Shown piece after piece: positions 19,020 through 31,641 of a DNA stretch of 64,000 nucleotides. The DNA is taken from positions 5,084,001 to 5,148,000 of the forward strand of contig NZ_CP087168.1 of assembly GCF_024748615.1 (NCBI RefSeq). Reading direction: 5' to 3'. Under the pieces are notes generated by a model. That model was not told the DNA's origin. It did no database searches and saw nothing but the letters and a program-made list of their open reading frames with translations. Numbering within the stretch: the first letter of the stretch is position 1; every line of letters starts with the position of its first letter. This DNA is from Pseudomonas sp. B21-048. Lineage in GTDB: Bacteria > Pseudomonadota > Gammaproteobacteria > Pseudomonadales > Pseudomonadaceae. A program made the position numbers and the translations under genes.

Positions 19020-19787
19020 CTAACGAAAATCCCGCTGCTCACGAATCAACGTGTAGGCCGTGTGCAATTCACGAGTCTTGTCCGTGGCCTCGCGAACCTG
19101 CAACGCCGTTGCACCGCTGCCGGCAATCTTGTCGGGGTGATGACGGCTGAGCAGGCGTCGATAGGCGCGCTTGATTTGCGCCGGCTCACTGGTCGCCGAC
19201 ACGCCCAATAGCCGCAAGGCGTCTTGATAAGTTACAGCGCTGCTGACCGATGGGCGTTTGTGCGGCTCATAGTCAGTCGCCAAGGCCTGCACCTGTTGCC
19301 GCGTCCATCCCAGCCATTTGCCCCACTGGGCAATCAGCTCACGCTCACTGCTACCGGCGCGACCATCGGCCCAGACCATCCGCCAACAGGCACGCAACAC
19401 ACCTTCCGCCGCATAGGGTTGAGTACTCAGGCGTCGCAGATAACCGCGCAACCGGTCATGTCCCGACTTACCGCGATTGAATGCCGCAATCGCCCGACGT
19501 TGCGCCGATTCGGTCATTTCCAGCGAACGCATTTCCTGCCGCGCCTGCTGGATGTGCCCATCCACTACCCGCCCATCGCTCTTGGCCAATCGGCCCAGCA
19601 ACACGAACAGCAGTTCATCGTTGCGCAGCACCGAGCGACCACCGAATTTTTCCCATAAATGCGCCCAGCTCTGCAGGTGCAAGCGCCGATCCAGCGCCTG
19701 TCCCAATAAAGCGCCGAGCATGGCCCCCGGAATGCTGGCTATGGCAAAGCCCGCTCCGGCTCCGATCAGAGTCCCTGGCCACAACAT
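19020..19787 (-). CDS. djlA: DjlA-like membrane-anchored DnaJ co-chaperone
   Basis: 255 residues. An N-terminal glycine-rich transmembrane segment (GTLIGAGAGFAIASIPGAMLG) anchors it, a TerB-like helical domain follows (about 55-165), and a C-terminal J domain carries the HPD tripeptide in LSRHHPDKI (about residue 221), which stimulates the DnaK ATPase. The order matches DjlA of other proteobacteria. It stops one base before murU begins its 3' end, so it may share the amgK-murU transcript. Confidence 0.88.
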   Translation of the reverse strand: MLWPGTLIGAGAGFAIASIPGAMLGALLGQALDRRLHLQSWAHLWEKFGGRSVLRNDELLFVLLGRLAKSDGRVVDGHIQQARQEMRSLEMTESAQRRAIAAFNRGKSGHDRLRGYLRRLSTQPYAAEGVLRACWRMVWADGRAGSSERELIAQWGKWLGWTRQQVQALATDYEPHKRPSVSSAVTYQDALRLLGVSATSEPAQIKRAYRRLLSRHHPDKIAGSGATALQVREATDKTRELHTAYTLIREQRDFR

Positions 19788-19788
19788 G

Positions 19789-21476
<1,688 letters not shown>

Positions 21477-21606
21477 TGCAAGGGTCTCCGACGGCGCTAG
21501 CCGTCAAGCGGGTCATGCTTTATTATCCAGCATCTTTTTCAGACCATCGAGAGGCGTGCGGCCCACACCGCGGGCAGATGGCACGCAGGAAGCCCGGACT
21601 AATAAG

Positions 21607-24381
21607 ATGGCATTGAAATCCCCCGCGTTTCGTAAAAAATTTCCGTTGTTGGTCACCGGCAGTCTGCTGGCCCTGCAACCACTAGCCACTTCGTTCGTGG
21701 TCGCCGCGGAACAGTATGACTGCTCAGTCTCTGCTTCGGGTGCCTGGGACTGTGCGCCAAAAGCACCGGCCGCTGCATTGCCGCCACGCCCCGTCCATGA
21801 CGGCAGCGCCGTTTCCACCACTGGCGAAGCTGCGGCTGCCACCGGCTCCAGCGCAGACACCAGCGCCCAACCGGTGCTGGTTACCGAATCCAAGGGCCGC
21901 GGCCTGAAGTCGCGTAGTGAAGACTACAGCCATCTCGACTGGGTTCCGCGCGAGAAGCTCACCGCAGCGCAATTGGCCGAAACCGGTCCTTACTGCTCTG
22001 GTTCCTATATCGAACCGATTCGTCCTGGCATGAATGACAAGACGAATAAAAGTGACGCGCCCACCTTTATCGGCGCCAAGGCCTCCCGTTACAAGCAGGA
22101 GGAGCAAGTCGCGACCCTGGCCGGTGACGTGGTCATGCGTCAAGGCAGCATGCAGGCCGAAGCCGACGAAGCGAACCTGTACCAGGCCGAAAGCCGTGGC
22201 GAACTGAGCGGCAACGTACGCATTCGCGACAACGGCGCACTGATCGTGGGTGACCACGCCGATGTGCAGCTGGACACGGGTGAAGCCAAGGTCGACAACG
22301 CTGAATACGTGATGCACAAGTCGCGCATCCGCGGTAACGCGTTGTATGCCAAACGGGCCGAGAACGCGATCATCCGCCTCAAGGATGGTACGTACACCAC
22401 GTGCGAACCGAACAGCAACGCCTGGCAGCTCAAGGGCAACAACATTACCTTGAATCCGGCGACCGGTTTCGGCACCGCGACCAACGTGACGCTGCGGGTC
22501 AAGGACATTCCGGTTCTGTACACGCCGTACATTTATTTCCCGATCGACGACCGTCGCCAGTCCGGCTTCCTGCCCCCGACTGTCGGCACCGGCAGCGATA
22601 CCGGCTTCATGCTGGTCACTCCGTACTACTTCAACCTGGCACCGAACTACGATGCCACGTTGTACCCGCGCTACATGGCCAAGCACGGCCTGTTGATGGA
22701 AGGCGAATTCCGCTACCTCACCGAGTCCAGCGAAGGTCAGTTCGGCGCCGCGTACCTCAATGACGAGGAAACCGAGCGCAGCAAGCAGACCGATTACGAA
22801 AAAAACCGCTACATGTACAACTGGCAGCACAAAGGTGGCCTCGATTCGCGCGTCTTCACGCAGGTCGATTACACCAAGATCAGCGATCCGTATTACTTCC
22901 AGGATCTGCAGACTGACCAGATTGGCGTGAAAAGCGCCGATTACGTGAATCAGCAGGGTTCCGTTACCTATCGGGGCGACAGCTATACCGCTCGTTTGAA
23001 TGCTCAGGCTTATCAGCTGGCGACCGTTTCGAACATCACACCGTATGATCGTTTGCCGCAGATCACCTTCAATGGACAGCTGCCTTATCATCCGGAAGGT
23101 TTGAATTTCGATTACGAGACTGAAGCCGTCCGGTTCGACCGTGATTTGGAAAATGGCAACTTCGTAAACGAAGATGGCAGCGTCGAGCGGCGACTTGATA
23201 ACAACGTGAGCGGCCTGGCGCGTGCCAACGGCAACCGTTTGAACCTCAAGCCGGGTGTCAGCCTGCCGCTAGACTGGACTTATGGTTTCTTGAAACCATC
23301 GTTGAAGTACCAGTACACGCAATACGACCTGGATCTGGATCAGCAGGGCAAAAACACTCTGCTTGCAGATGAGAGCTATAGCCGCAACCAGAACCGTGGC
23401 GTACCGATTGCAAGCATCGACAGCGGCCTGTATTTCGATCGCAATACTCAATGGTTCGGCAAGAACTATCGGCAAACTCTGGAACCGCGTCTGTTCTATC
23501 TTTATGTTCCAGAGAAGGATCAGACTGATATTCCAATCTTTGACACCGGCGAATACACCTTCAACTATGCGTCGCTGTTCCGTGATAACCGTTTCTCCGG
23601 TTCCGACCGTGTCGGCGATGAAAACAAACTGTCGCTGGGCATCACCAACCGCTGGATCGAAGACAACGGCTTCGAACGTCAACGCATCAGCGTCGGCCAG
23701 GCCTTGTACTTCAAGGACCGTGAAGTACAACTGCCAGGTATCGCTTTCGATGATCGTGACGACGCCAAGTCCAACGTTTCACCGTACGCGCTCGAATACG
23801 AATATCGCTGGAACCGCGATTGGCGCACCACGGCCGACTACAACTGGGACCCGGACAGCCGTAGCCCTCGCTCGGGCAGCGCGATGTTCCACTACCAGCC
23901 TGAAGACAATCCGAACAAGGTCATCAACGCCGGTTATCGCTATCGCAATGACCAGGTTCGTTATGACCAGAACACCGGCAAATGGTCGGTAGGCGGCGGT
24001 GACTACGGTACTCCTGGCACTCCTGGCTACGTGAAAGACTACTACAAGATCCAGCAGCACGACTTCTCGGTGATCTGGCCGATCGTGCCGCAGTGGAACG
24101 CTATCAGCCGCTGGCAGTATGACTACAACCGCAACCGTACTCTGGAAGCTTTCGGTGGTTTCGAATACGACAACTGCTGCTGGAAATTGCGCCTGATCAA
24201 CCGTTACTGGGTCAGCTATGACGAGTTCAGTCAGAACGCCCCGGAAAACGAAAAAGGCGACCACGGCATCTTCCTCCAAATTGTTCTGAAGGGACTCGGC
24301 GGCCTCACCGGCGCCAAGGTAGAGAGCTTCCTCGACAAAGGCATCCAAGGTTATCGTGAACGTGAAGACCAAGCTTTCTGA
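21607..24381 (+). CDS. lptD: LPS-assembly outer-membrane protein LptD
   Basis: 924 residues, as in P. aeruginosa. The start [11 protein letters not shown] is followed by a signal peptide ending near VVAAE. An N-terminal extension holds Cys in [15 protein letters not shown], then the periplasmic OstA/LptA-like beta-jellyroll ([12 protein letters not shown], about 180-300) and a large beta-barrel. The adjacent Cys pair in YDNCCWKLR (about residue 858) is the family's C-terminal disulfide site. LptD with LptE inserts LPS into the outer leaflet. Heads an operon with surA, its folding chaperone. Confidence 0.97.
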   Translation: MALKSPAFRKKFPLLVTGSLLALQPLATSFVVAAEQYDCSVSASGAWDCAPKAPAAALPPRPVHDGSAVSTTGEAAAATGSSADTSAQPVLVTESKGRGLKSRSEDYSHLDWVPREKLTAAQLAETGPYCSGSYIEPIRPGMNDKTNKSDAPTFIGAKASRYKQEEQVATLAGDVVMRQGSMQAEADEANLYQAESRGELSGNVRIRDNGALIVGDHADVQLDTGEAKVDNAEYVMHKSRIRGNALYAKRAENAIIRLKDGTYTTCEPNSNAWQLKGNNITLNPATGFGTATNVTLRVKDIPVLYTPYIYFPIDDRRQSGFLPPTVGTGSDTGFMLVTPYYFNLAPNYDATLYPRYMAKHGLLMEGEFRYLTESSEGQFGAAYLNDEETERSKQTDYEKNRYMYNWQHKGGLDSRVFTQVDYTKISDPYYFQDLQTDQIGVKSADYVNQQGSVTYRGDSYTARLNAQAYQLATVSNITPYDRLPQITFNGQLPYHPEGLNFDYETEAVRFDRDLENGNFVNEDGSVERRLDNNVSGLARANGNRLNLKPGVSLPLDWTYGFLKPSLKYQYTQYDLDLDQQGKNTLLADESYSRNQNRGVPIASIDSGLYFDRNTQWFGKNYRQTLEPRLFYLYVPEKDQTDIPIFDTGEYTFNYASLFRDNRFSGSDRVGDENKLSLGITNRWIEDNGFERQRISVGQALYFKDREVQLPGIAFDDRDDAKSNVSPYALEYEYRWNRDWRTTADYNWDPDSRSPRSGSAMFHYQPEDNPNKVINAGYRYRNDQVRYDQNTGKWSVGGGDYGTPGTPGYVKDYYKIQQHDFSVIWPIVPQWNAISRWQYDYNRNRTLEAFGGFEYDNCCWKLRLINRYWVSYDEFSQNAPENEKGDHGIFLQIVLKGLGGLTGAKVESFLDKGIQGYREREDQAF

Positions 24382-25678
24382 TTGTCTGCGCCCGCTGATG
24401 CTGGGCGCGCTGTTCCTGGGTACCGCGGCCAACGCCGCGGTACAGTCCATCGATAAAGTGGTGGCCATCGTCGACAACGACGTGGTCATGCAGAGCCAAC
24501 TGGACCAGCGCGTTCACGAAGTTCAGCAAACTATCGCCAAACGCGGTGCTGCCGTACCGCCTGCAGGCGTACTGGATCAGCAGGTGCTCGAGCGTCTGAT
24601 CGTCGAAAACCTGCAACTGCAGATCGGCGAGCGTTCCGGTATCCGCATTACCGATGAAGAACTGAACCAGGCTGTCGGCACCATTGCCCAGCGCAACAAT
24701 ATGTCGATCGAACAATTTCGCGCCGCCCTGGCTCGCGACGGCCTGTCTTATGACGACGCCCGTGACCAGATCCGCCGCGAAATGATCATCAGCCGTGTGC
24801 GTCAGCGCCGTGTCGCGGAACGCATTCAGGTGTCCGAGCAGGAAGTGAAGAACTTCCTGGCGTCCGACCTGGGCAAGATGCAGCTGTCCGAAGAGTTCCG
24901 TCTGGCCAACATCCTGATTCCTACGCCGGAAAGCGCCAACTCCGACGCGATTCAGAATGCAGCCAAACAAGCGGACGCGGTTTACCAGCAGCTCAAGCAA
25001 GGCGCTGACTTCGGTCAGTTGGCGATCGCCAAATCCGCCAGCGAAACCGCACTGGAAGGCGGCGACATGGGCTGGCGTAAAGCCGCCCAACTGCCCCCTC
25101 CGTTCGATCGCCTGCTGGGCACCATGGCAGTGGGTGACGTGACCCAGCCAATGCGTACACCGGGCGGCTTCATCATTTTGAAGATTCTCGACAAGCGTGG
25201 CGGCGAAGCCCAGGTGCGTGACGAAGTTCACGTGCGTCACATCCTGGTCAAACCAAGCCCGATCCGCGACGAAGAAAAAACCAAAGCCCTGGCTCAATCG
25301 CTCTACTCCCGTATCGAAGCGGGCGAAGATTTCGGTGAGCTGGCGAAAAGCTTCTCGGAAGACCCGGGTTCCGCCCTCAACGGTGGCGACCTTAACTGGA
25401 TCGACCCGAATGCACTGGTGCCTGAATTCCGCGAAGTGATGTCCAAGACCCCACAAGGTCAGCTGTCCAAGCCATTCCAGACCCAATATGGCTGGCACGT
25501 TCTGGAAGTCCTTGGCCGCCGCGCCACTGACAGCACTACCCAGGCCCGTGAGCAGCAGGCAATGACCGTGCTGCGTAACCGCAAATACGACGAAGAGTTG
25601 CAAACCTGGCTGCGTCAGATCCGTGACGAAGCGTATGTAGAAATCAAGCTCCCTGGTGCAGACCAGGCAACGCAGTGA
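24356..25678 (+). CDS. surA: Periplasmic chaperone and peptidyl-prolyl isomerase SurA
   Basis: About 440 residues with signal peptide (cleavage near ANAAV), a SurA N-domain (about 25-165) and two parvulin domains (about 185-275 and 300-390; [19 protein letters not shown]). It helps outer-membrane proteins fold, including LptD encoded just upstream. The gene overlaps the lptD end. GTG at 24356 has AAGG five bases upstream; GTG at 24362 (giving MKTKLSD) is the alternative start. Confidence 0.95.
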   Translation: MNVKTKLSDCLRPLMLGALFLGTAANAAVQSIDKVVAIVDNDVVMQSQLDQRVHEVQQTIAKRGAAVPPAGVLDQQVLERLIVENLQLQIGERSGIRITDEELNQAVGTIAQRNNMSIEQFRAALARDGLSYDDARDQIRREMIISRVRQRRVAERIQVSEQEVKNFLASDLGKMQLSEEFRLANILIPTPESANSDAIQNAAKQADAVYQQLKQGADFGQLAIAKSASETALEGGDMGWRKAAQLPPPFDRLLGTMAVGDVTQPMRTPGGFIILKILDKRGGEAQVRDEVHVRHILVKPSPIRDEEKTKALAQSLYSRIEAGEDFGELAKSFSEDPGSALNGGDLNWIDPNALVPEFREVMSKTPQGQLSKPFQTQYGWHVLEVLGRRATDSTTQAREQQAMTVLRNRKYDEELQTWLRQIRDEAYVEIKLPGADQATQ

Positions 25679-26664
25679 AACCCAAGCGTTTCGCGTTGAC
25701 CCCCGGCGAACCGGCCGGCATAGGTCCCGACCTGTGCCTGCTGCTCGCCTCGCAAGCCCAGCCACACCCTTTGATTGCCATTACCAGCCGCGACCTGCTC
25801 ATCGAGCGGGCTGCGCAGCTGGGCGTGGTTGTCGATCTGCTGGCGGTAACGCCAGACAGCTGGCCAGATGCTCCCGCACCTGCCAACAGCCTGTATGTGT
25901 GGGATACGCCGCTCAACGCCAAGGTCATCGCCGGGCAACTGGACAAAGCCAATGCTGCTTTCGTCCTGGAAACCCTGACTCGCGCTGGCCAAGGCTGCCT
26001 GGACGGGCATTTCGCCGGCATGATCACCGCCCCTGTGCACAAGGGCGTAATCAATGAATCCGGGATCGCCTTTTCCGGGCACACGGAATTTCTCGCTGAC
26101 CTGACCCACACCGCGCAAGTGGTGATGATGCTCGCCACCCGCGGCTTGCGCGTGGCACTGGTCACCACTCACCTGCCCCTTCGCGAGATTGCCGATGCAA
26201 TCACGCCGGAGCGGCTGGAGCGGGTCACACGGATTCTGCACGCCGACCTGCAAGAAAAATTCGGCATCGCCCAGCCACGCATCCTGGTTTGCGGGCTTAA
26301 CCCGCACGCCGGTGAAGGCGGTCATCTGGGCCATGAAGAAATCGACATCATCGAACCTACATTAGAGCGCCTGCGCGGCGAGGGCATGGACCTTCGCGGT
26401 CCCCTGCCCGCCGACACTCTGTTTACCCCCAAATATCTGGAGCACTGCGATGCGGTGCTGGCGATGTACCACGACCAGGGTCTGCCCGTGCTGAAATACA
26501 AAGGCTTCGGCGCGGCAGTCAACGTGACCCTCGGCTTGCCGATCATCCGCACGTCAGTCGACCACGGCACCGCCCTGGATCTGGCTGGCAGCGGCAAAAT
26601 CGATACCGGCAGCCTGCAAGTCGCCCTGGAAACCGCTTACCAGATGGCCGAGACCCGTTTATGA
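25675..26664 (+). CDS. pdxA: 4-hydroxythreonine-4-phosphate dehydrogenase
   Basis: 329-residue full-length PdxA, which oxidises 4-phosphohydroxy-threonine in pyridoxal phosphate synthesis. Start region [14 protein letters not shown], metal-site His in TAPVHKG and ALVTTHLPL, and [11 protein letters not shown] near residue 265 are family hallmarks. It overlaps surA and rsmA by four bases on each side, so all three are translationally coupled. Confidence 0.97.
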   Translation: MKPKRFALTPGEPAGIGPDLCLLLASQAQPHPLIAITSRDLLIERAAQLGVVVDLLAVTPDSWPDAPAPANSLYVWDTPLNAKVIAGQLDKANAAFVLETLTRAGQGCLDGHFAGMITAPVHKGVINESGIAFSGHTEFLADLTHTAQVVMMLATRGLRVALVTTHLPLREIADAITPERLERVTRILHADLQEKFGIAQPRILVCGLNPHAGEGGHLGHEEIDIIEPTLERLRGEGMDLRGPLPADTLFTPKYLEHCDAVLAMYHDQGLPVLKYKGFGAAVNVTLGLPIIRTSVDHGTALDLAGSGKIDTGSLQVALETAYQMAETRL

Positions 26665-27479
26665 CCGAGCATTACCAACACAAGGCGCGCAAACGCTTTG
26701 GCCAGAATTTCCTGCACGATGCCGGCGTTATCGACCGCATCCTGCGCTCCATCCATGCCAAACCTGAAGACCGTCTGCTGGAAATCGGCCCGGGCCAGGG
26801 TGCGCTGACCCAAGGCCTGCTTAACAGCGGCGCCCAGCTGGACGTGGTGGAGCTGGACAAGGACCTGGTTCCGATCCTCAATCAGCAGTTCGCCGGCAGG
26901 AGCAATTTCAACCTGCATCAGGGCGATGCGCTGAAGTTCGACTTCACCAGCCTGAACGCAGCACCGGGCAGTCTTCGGGTAGTCGGCAACCTGCCGTACA
27001 ACATCTCCACGCCGCTTATTTTCCACCTGCTGCATAACGCCAGCCTGATCCGCGACATGCACTTCATGCTGCAAAAGGAAGTGGTCGAGCGTATGGCGGC
27101 CGGTCCTGGTGGTGGTGACTGGGGTCGCCTGTCGATCATGGTTCAGTACCATTGCCGGGTCGAACATCTGTTCAATGTCGGCCCGGGCGCATTCAATCCG
27201 CCGCCGAAAGTCGATTCGGCCATCGTGCGTCTGGTGCCTCACGCGGTACTCCCGCATCCAGCCAAAGATCACAAACTGCTGGAGCGCGTCGTGCGCGAAG
27301 CCTTCAACCAGCGCCGTAAAACCCTGCGCAACACGCTGAAATTGTTGCTGAGCAACGCCGAAATCGAAGCCGCCGGCGTCGATGGCAGCCTGCGTCCCGA
27401 GCAGCTCGATCTGGCTGCCTTCGTGCGCCTGGCCGACAAGCTCAGCGAACAAGTCCTACAAAAGCCTGTTACCGACTGA
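26661..27479 (+). CDS. rsmA: 16S rRNA (adenine1518/1519-N6)-dimethyltransferase
   Basis: 272 residues, also called KsgA. SAM site [11 protein letters not shown] near residue 42, VELDKDL, and the catalytic NLPYNIST (NPPY-type motif IV) near residue 110. It dimethylates two adenines in the 16S 3' hairpin during late 30S maturation. Ends the tightly coupled part of the operon; a hairpin follows. Confidence 0.97.
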   Translation: MTEHYQHKARKRFGQNFLHDAGVIDRILRSIHAKPEDRLLEIGPGQGALTQGLLNSGAQLDVVELDKDLVPILNQQFAGRSNFNLHQGDALKFDFTSLNAAPGSLRVVGNLPYNISTPLIFHLLHNASLIRDMHFMLQKEVVERMAAGPGGGDWGRLSIMVQYHCRVEHLFNVGPGAFNPPPKVDSAIVRLVPHAVLPHPAKDHKLLERVVREAFNQRRKTLRNTLKLLLSNAEIEAAGVDGSLRPEQLDLAAFVRLADKLSEQVLQKPVTD

Positions 27480-27493
27480 CAGGCGATGAGCGC

Positions 27494-27530
27494 TATCGGG
27501 TAGGACGCCACTCTGGTCTACTACCCGATA
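27494..27530. other. Strong hairpin between rsmA and apaG
   Basis: Perfect ten-base arms TATCGGGTAG and CTACCCGATA with a 17-base loop, 14 bases after the rsmA stop. No T-run follows, so it is more likely an mRNA-stabilising or pausing structure than a simple terminator. Confidence 0.6.
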
Positions 27531-27594
27531 CTTGGCCTAGACTGAGTTCAATCAGCTACGCCCCGCGTCCCGCTTCGTTTCTAAGGCCTTTTGC

Positions 27595-27975
27595 ATGTCC
27601 GATCCTCGTTATCAGGTCGACGTCAGCGTCGTCACCCGCTATCTGGCAGAACAATCGCAACCCGAGCACAATCGCTTTGCCTTCGCCTACACCATCACCG
27701 TGCACAACAATGGCGAGCTAGCGGCCAAGCTGTTGTCCCGGCACTGGGTGATTACCGATGGCGACGGGCACGTCGAGGAGGTTCGCGGTGCAGGCGTCGT
27801 CGGTCAGCAGCCGTTGATCGACGTGGGCCAGAGCCACACTTACAGCAGCGGCACAGTGATGATGTCCAAGGTCGGCACTATGCAGGGCACCTACCAGATG
27901 CTCGCCGATGACGGTAAACACTTCGATGCCATCATCGCACCGTTCCGTCTGGCGGTGCCCGGAGCCCTGCACTGA
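27595..27975 (+). CDS. apaG: ApaG protein
   Basis: 126-residue single-domain protein of the ApaG fold (fibronectin-III-like beta sandwich). The conserved core [23 protein letters not shown] and [17 protein letters not shown] is present. The biochemical role is unresolved in the family; homologues accompany ApaH, as here, where the stop and start share one base. Confidence 0.95.
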   Translation: MSDPRYQVDVSVVTRYLAEQSQPEHNRFAFAYTITVHNNGELAAKLLSRHWVITDGDGHVEEVRGAGVVGQQPLIDVGQSHTYSSGTVMMSKVGTMQGTYQMLADDGKHFDAIIAPFRLAVPGALH

Positions 27976-28856
27976 TGGCGACGTATGCCGTCGGCGATTT
28001 GCAAGGTTGCCTTGAGCCACTGCAATGCCTGCTCAGGCAAGTTGCCTTCGACCCTGCGCGGGACCGTCTGTGGCTGGTGGGTGATCTCATCAACCGCGGC
28101 CCACAGTCGCTGGAAACCTTGCGCTTCCTCTATAGCATCCGCGAATCACTGGTGTGCGTACTCGGCAACCATGACCTGCACTTGCTGGCCGTCGGGCAAA
28201 ACATCGAACGCCTGAAGAAGGCCGACACCCTGCGCGAGATTCTTGAAGCACCCGATTGCTCGGAGCTGCTGGAGTGGGTCCGACAGCAAAAGCTCATGCA
28301 TTACGACGAACAGCGCGATATCGCCCTGGTCCATGCCGGCATCCCGCCGCAATGGTCGCTGCGCAAAGCCTTGAAGTGCGCCGCCGAAGTCGAAGAAGCC
28401 CTGCGCGACGACAACCGCTTCGCGCCTTACCTTGACGGTATGTACGGCAATGAACCGGTGAAATGGGACAACGACCTCAAAGGTGCGGCGCGCTTGCGAG
28501 TCATCACCAACTATTTCACCCGGATGCGTTTCTGCACCAGCGACGGCCAGCTTGATCTCAAGGGCAAGGAAGGCATCGACACCGCACCGCCGGGTTATGC
28601 GCCGTGGTTCACCCACAAGGAGCGCAAGACCAAAGGCCTGAAGATCATCTTCGGCCATTGGGCGGCGCTCGAAGGCCAGTGCAACGAGCCAGGTCTGTTT
28701 GCGCTCGACACCGGTTGCGTGTGGGGTGGCGCCATGACCCTGATGAACGTTGACACTGGCGAGCGCCTGCAATGTAAATGCGACGCCCATGGCCACACTC
28801 GGCCGGCTGTCGCCGCCTCTATTCCCGAACAAACGTCAGCCAGCGCCCCGCGCTAG
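27975..28856 (+). CDS. apaH: Bis(5'-nucleosyl)-tetraphosphatase, symmetrical
   Basis: 293-residue calcineurin-like metallophosphatase that hydrolyses Ap4A to two ADP and also removes Np4 caps from RNA. Seen are VGDLQGC at the N-terminus, [28 protein letters not shown] and [10 protein letters not shown]. Directly follows apaG. Confidence 0.97.
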   Translation: MATYAVGDLQGCLEPLQCLLRQVAFDPARDRLWLVGDLINRGPQSLETLRFLYSIRESLVCVLGNHDLHLLAVGQNIERLKKADTLREILEAPDCSELLEWVRQQKLMHYDEQRDIALVHAGIPPQWSLRKALKCAAEVEEALRDDNRFAPYLDGMYGNEPVKWDNDLKGAARLRVITNYFTRMRFCTSDGQLDLKGKEGIDTAPPGYAPWFTHKERKTKGLKIIFGHWAALEGQCNEPGLFALDTGCVWGGAMTLMNVDTGERLQCKCDAHGHTRPAVAASIPEQTSASAPR

Positions 28857-28889
28857 ACTGCGCTTTCAGCCGAGCCACAGGAGCCCGCC

Positions 28890-29219
28890 ATGAGCGAATT
28901 CAAACGTATCCCCCCAGAACAGGCCCAGGCACTGCGCGAACAAGGCGCGGTGGTGGTCGATGTCCGCGACCCGGCAACGTTTGCCGCGCTGCACATCGCC
29001 GGTTCGAAGCATCTGGACAACCATTCTTTACACGCTTTCATTCAGGGCGCCGATCTGGATGCACCGACTGTCGTGGTCTGCTATCACGGCAATTCCAGCC
29101 AAGGCGCGGCTGCCTATTTGATCAGCCAGGGCTTCTCCGACGTCTACAGCATGGACGGCGGTTTTGAGCTGTGGCGTACGACCTATCCTTCGGAAACGGC
29201 GCAAGGCACTTCCGAATAA
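28890..29219 (+). CDS. glpE: Thiosulfate sulfurtransferase GlpE
   Basis: 109-residue single rhodanese domain. The catalytic loop [12 protein letters not shown] (Cys about residue 65) matches GlpE, and [11 protein letters not shown] is the usual N-terminal strand. It moves sulfane sulfur from thiosulfate to acceptors such as thioredoxin or cyanide. It has its own ribosome site (AGGAG) 33 bases after apaH. Confidence 0.93.
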   Translation: MSEFKRIPPEQAQALREQGAVVVDVRDPATFAALHIAGSKHLDNHSLHAFIQGADLDAPTVVVCYHGNSSQGAAAYLISQGFSDVYSMDGGFELWRTTYPSETAQGTSE

Positions 29220-29516
29220 TTTTTTTCAAGGCGCGTAAGCCCCGGCCCCCGTGGGTTCGGGCACTGGCAGACGAACGGTCTGCCACAACTAATTACTTAT
29301 TGCGCCTTTACCTTCAAGATTCCGAACTATCCTTAAGCGCAGGCCATCCAATACAGGGGAGAGCCGGTACACCGGCGCGCGGGTCATCGGGAGTAGCTTT
29401 CGGGGTTGATACCCTGAAGGTGTTCTGGGGGGTAAACAGCAACTGCATATTCAGTTGCTTGCCAGCATCGACTGACTGATCCGGCGTCGGCTCCACGTAT
29501 CGAGCGAGGTGACGTC
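29220..29516 (+). promoter_or_regulatory. Upstream region of prkA with RpoS-like promoter and hairpins
   Basis: CTATCCTTAA at 29327-29336 matches the extended sigma-S -10 element CTATACTTAA at nine of ten positions, and TTGCGC lies 21 bases upstream. The leader would be about 170 bases and contains GCCGG-TACA-CCGGC at about 29361 and AGCAACTG-CATATT-CAGTTGCT at 29438-29459. A hairpin TGGCAGAC / GTCTGCCA at 29265-29285 ends the glpE side. The homologous yeaGH genes of E. coli depend on RpoS. Confidence 0.45.
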
Positions 29517-31439
29517 ATGAGTATCTTTAGCCACTTCCAACAACGCTTCGAGTCCACACGCCAGGAAGAACTCTCGCTGCAGGAGTACCTGGAGCTGTGC
29601 AAAAAGGACCGCAGCGCTTACGTTTCCGCAGCTGAGCGTCTTTTGCTGGCCATCGGCGAACCGGAGCTGCTCGACACCTCGACCAACTCGAGGCTGTCTC
29701 GAATCTTTTCCAACAAGGTGATCCGCCGCTATCCGGCCTTTGAAGACTTCCACGGGATGGAAGAATGCATCGATCAGATCGTGTCGTACTTCCGCCATGC
29801 CGCTCAGGGTCTGGAAGAAAAGAAACAGATCCTCTACCTGCTGGGCCCTGTCGGTGGCGGTAAATCGTCCCTGGCCGAAAAGCTCAAACAACTGATCGAG
29901 AAAGTGCCGTTCTATGCCATCAAGGGCTCGCCGGTTTTCGAGTCGCCTCTGGGTCTGTTCAACGCCACCGAAGATGGCGCGATCCTCGAAGAAGATTTCG
30001 GCATTCCCCGGCGCTATCTCAATACCATCATGTCGCCATGGGCCACCAAGCGCCTGGCCGAATTCGGCGGCGACATCAGCCAGTTCCGCGTGGTGAAACT
30101 CTATCCGTCGATCCTCAACCAGATCGCGGTCGCGAAAACCGAGCCGGGAGATGAGAACAACCAGGACATCTCGGCCCTGGTGGGCAAGGTCGATATTCGT
30201 AAACTGGAAGAGTTCCCGCAGAACGACGCCGATGCCTACAGCTATTCGGGGGCGCTGTGCCGGGCCAACCAGGGCCTGATGGAGTTCGTCGAAATGTTCA
30301 AGGCACCGATCAAGGTGCTGCACCCATTGCTGACGGCCACCCAGGAAGGCAACTACAACAGTACCGAAGGCTTGGGCGCGATTCCGTTTACCGGGATCCT
30401 GCTGGCCCACTCCAACGAATCGGAGTGGCACACCTTCCGTAACAACAAGAACAACGAAGCTTTCATCGACCGGATCTATATCGTCAAAGTGCCGTACTGC
30501 CTACGCGTCAGCGACGAGGTGAAGATCTACGACAAGCTCCTGTTCAACAGCTCGCTGGCCAAGGCCCATTGCGCGCCCGACACCCTGAAAATGCTCGCTC
30601 AGTTCACCGTGCTCTCGCGCCTCAAGGAGCCGGAAAACTCCAATATCTACTCCAAGATGCGCGTGTACGACGGTGAAAATCTCAAGGACACCGATCCGAA
30701 GGCCAAGTCGATCCAGGAATACCGCGACGCAGCGGGTGTCGATGAAGGCATGAACGGGCTGTCGACCCGCTTCGCCTTCAAGATTCTGTCGAAGGTCTTC
30801 AACTTCGATCCGCACGAAATCGCCGCCAACCCGGTGCACCTGCTCTACGTGCTGGAACAACAGATCGAACAGGAGCAGTTCCAGGCGGAGACCCGCGAAC
30901 GCTATCTGCGCTTCCTGAAAGAATACCTGGCGCCGCGTTATATCGAATTCATCGGCAAGGAGATCCAGACTGCTTACCTTGAGTCTTACAGCGAGTACGG
31001 TCAGAACATCTTCGATCGCTACGTGCTGTACGCCGACTTCTGGATTCAGGATCAGGAATATCGCGATCCGGAAACCGGCGAGATCCTCAACCGTGTCGCC
31101 CTGAACGAGGAACTGGAGAAAATCGAAAAACCGGCCGGCATCAGCAATCCGAAAGATTTCCGCAATGAAATCGTCAACTTCGTACTGCGCGCCCGAGCCA
31201 ACAATAACGGCAAGAACCCAACCTGGCTCAGCTACGAAAAACTGCGGGTGGTCATCGAGAAGAAGATGTTTTCCAACACCGAGGACTTGCTGCCGGTCAT
31301 CAGCTTCAACGCCAAGGCCAGCAAAGAGGACCAGCAGAAGCACAACGACTTTGTCACACGGATGGTCGAGCGGGGCTATACCGACAAACAGGTACGACTG
31401 CTGTCCGAGTGGTACCTGCGGGTCAGAAAATCACAGTAA
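29517..31439 (+). CDS. prkA: PrkA family serine protein kinase
   Basis: 640 residues, matching YeaG/PrkA. The N-terminal AAA-like domain has the Walker A GPVGGGKSS (about residue 108), and the C-terminal half is the PrkA kinase-like domain. In E. coli YeaG acts in sustained nitrogen starvation and stress with YeaH. It leads the cluster prkA-yeaH-spoVR, kept together in many proteobacteria; the sequence itself does not reveal its substrates. Confidence 0.95.
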   Translation: MSIFSHFQQRFESTRQEELSLQEYLELCKKDRSAYVSAAERLLLAIGEPELLDTSTNSRLSRIFSNKVIRRYPAFEDFHGMEECIDQIVSYFRHAAQGLEEKKQILYLLGPVGGGKSSLAEKLKQLIEKVPFYAIKGSPVFESPLGLFNATEDGAILEEDFGIPRRYLNTIMSPWATKRLAEFGGDISQFRVVKLYPSILNQIAVAKTEPGDENNQDISALVGKVDIRKLEEFPQNDADAYSYSGALCRANQGLMEFVEMFKAPIKVLHPLLTATQEGNYNSTEGLGAIPFTGILLAHSNESEWHTFRNNKNNEAFIDRIYIVKVPYCLRVSDEVKIYDKLLFNSSLAKAHCAPDTLKMLAQFTVLSRLKEPENSNIYSKMRVYDGENLKDTDPKAKSIQEYRDAAGVDEGMNGLSTRFAFKILSKVFNFDPHEIAANPVHLLYVLEQQIEQEQFQAETRERYLRFLKEYLAPRYIEFIGKEIQTAYLESYSEYGQNIFDRYVLYADFWIQDQEYRDPETGEILNRVALNEELEKIEKPAGISNPKDFRNEIVNFVLRARANNNGKNPTWLSYEKLRVVIEKKMFSNTEDLLPVISFNAKASKEDQQKHNDFVTRMVERGYTDKQVRLLSEWYLRVRKSQ

Positions 31440-31472
31440 CCCGCTGCCGGTCAGACCGGTTGTCGTTAGCCC

Positions 31473-31508
31473 GAGGCCTGTTTACGCTTTTTCTGTTACA
31501 CAGGCCTC
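31473..31508. other. Hairpin between prkA and yeaH
   Basis: Perfect nine-base arms GAGGCCTGT and ACAGGCCTC with an 18-base loop in a 202-base gap. The loop includes a T-run but nothing follows the 3' arm, so this looks like an mRNA processing or stability element rather than a terminator. Confidence 0.5.
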
Positions 31509-31641
31509 TGGAGGTGTCCGAAATGCGGTAGTGAGGTTCAGGCAGCATCAAAGCGCTTGGGGGCAGCGTGTACATCCTCCGGCACTGGTTTTATGCTGCG
31601 TTAACGCTCGCCCCTTTCAGGACAGCTTCTAAGGAGCAGTC

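Noticed and set aside
24305..25765. A 486-codon minus-strand open frame opposite surA
   Set aside because: Antisense shadow; surA has a complete domain structure.
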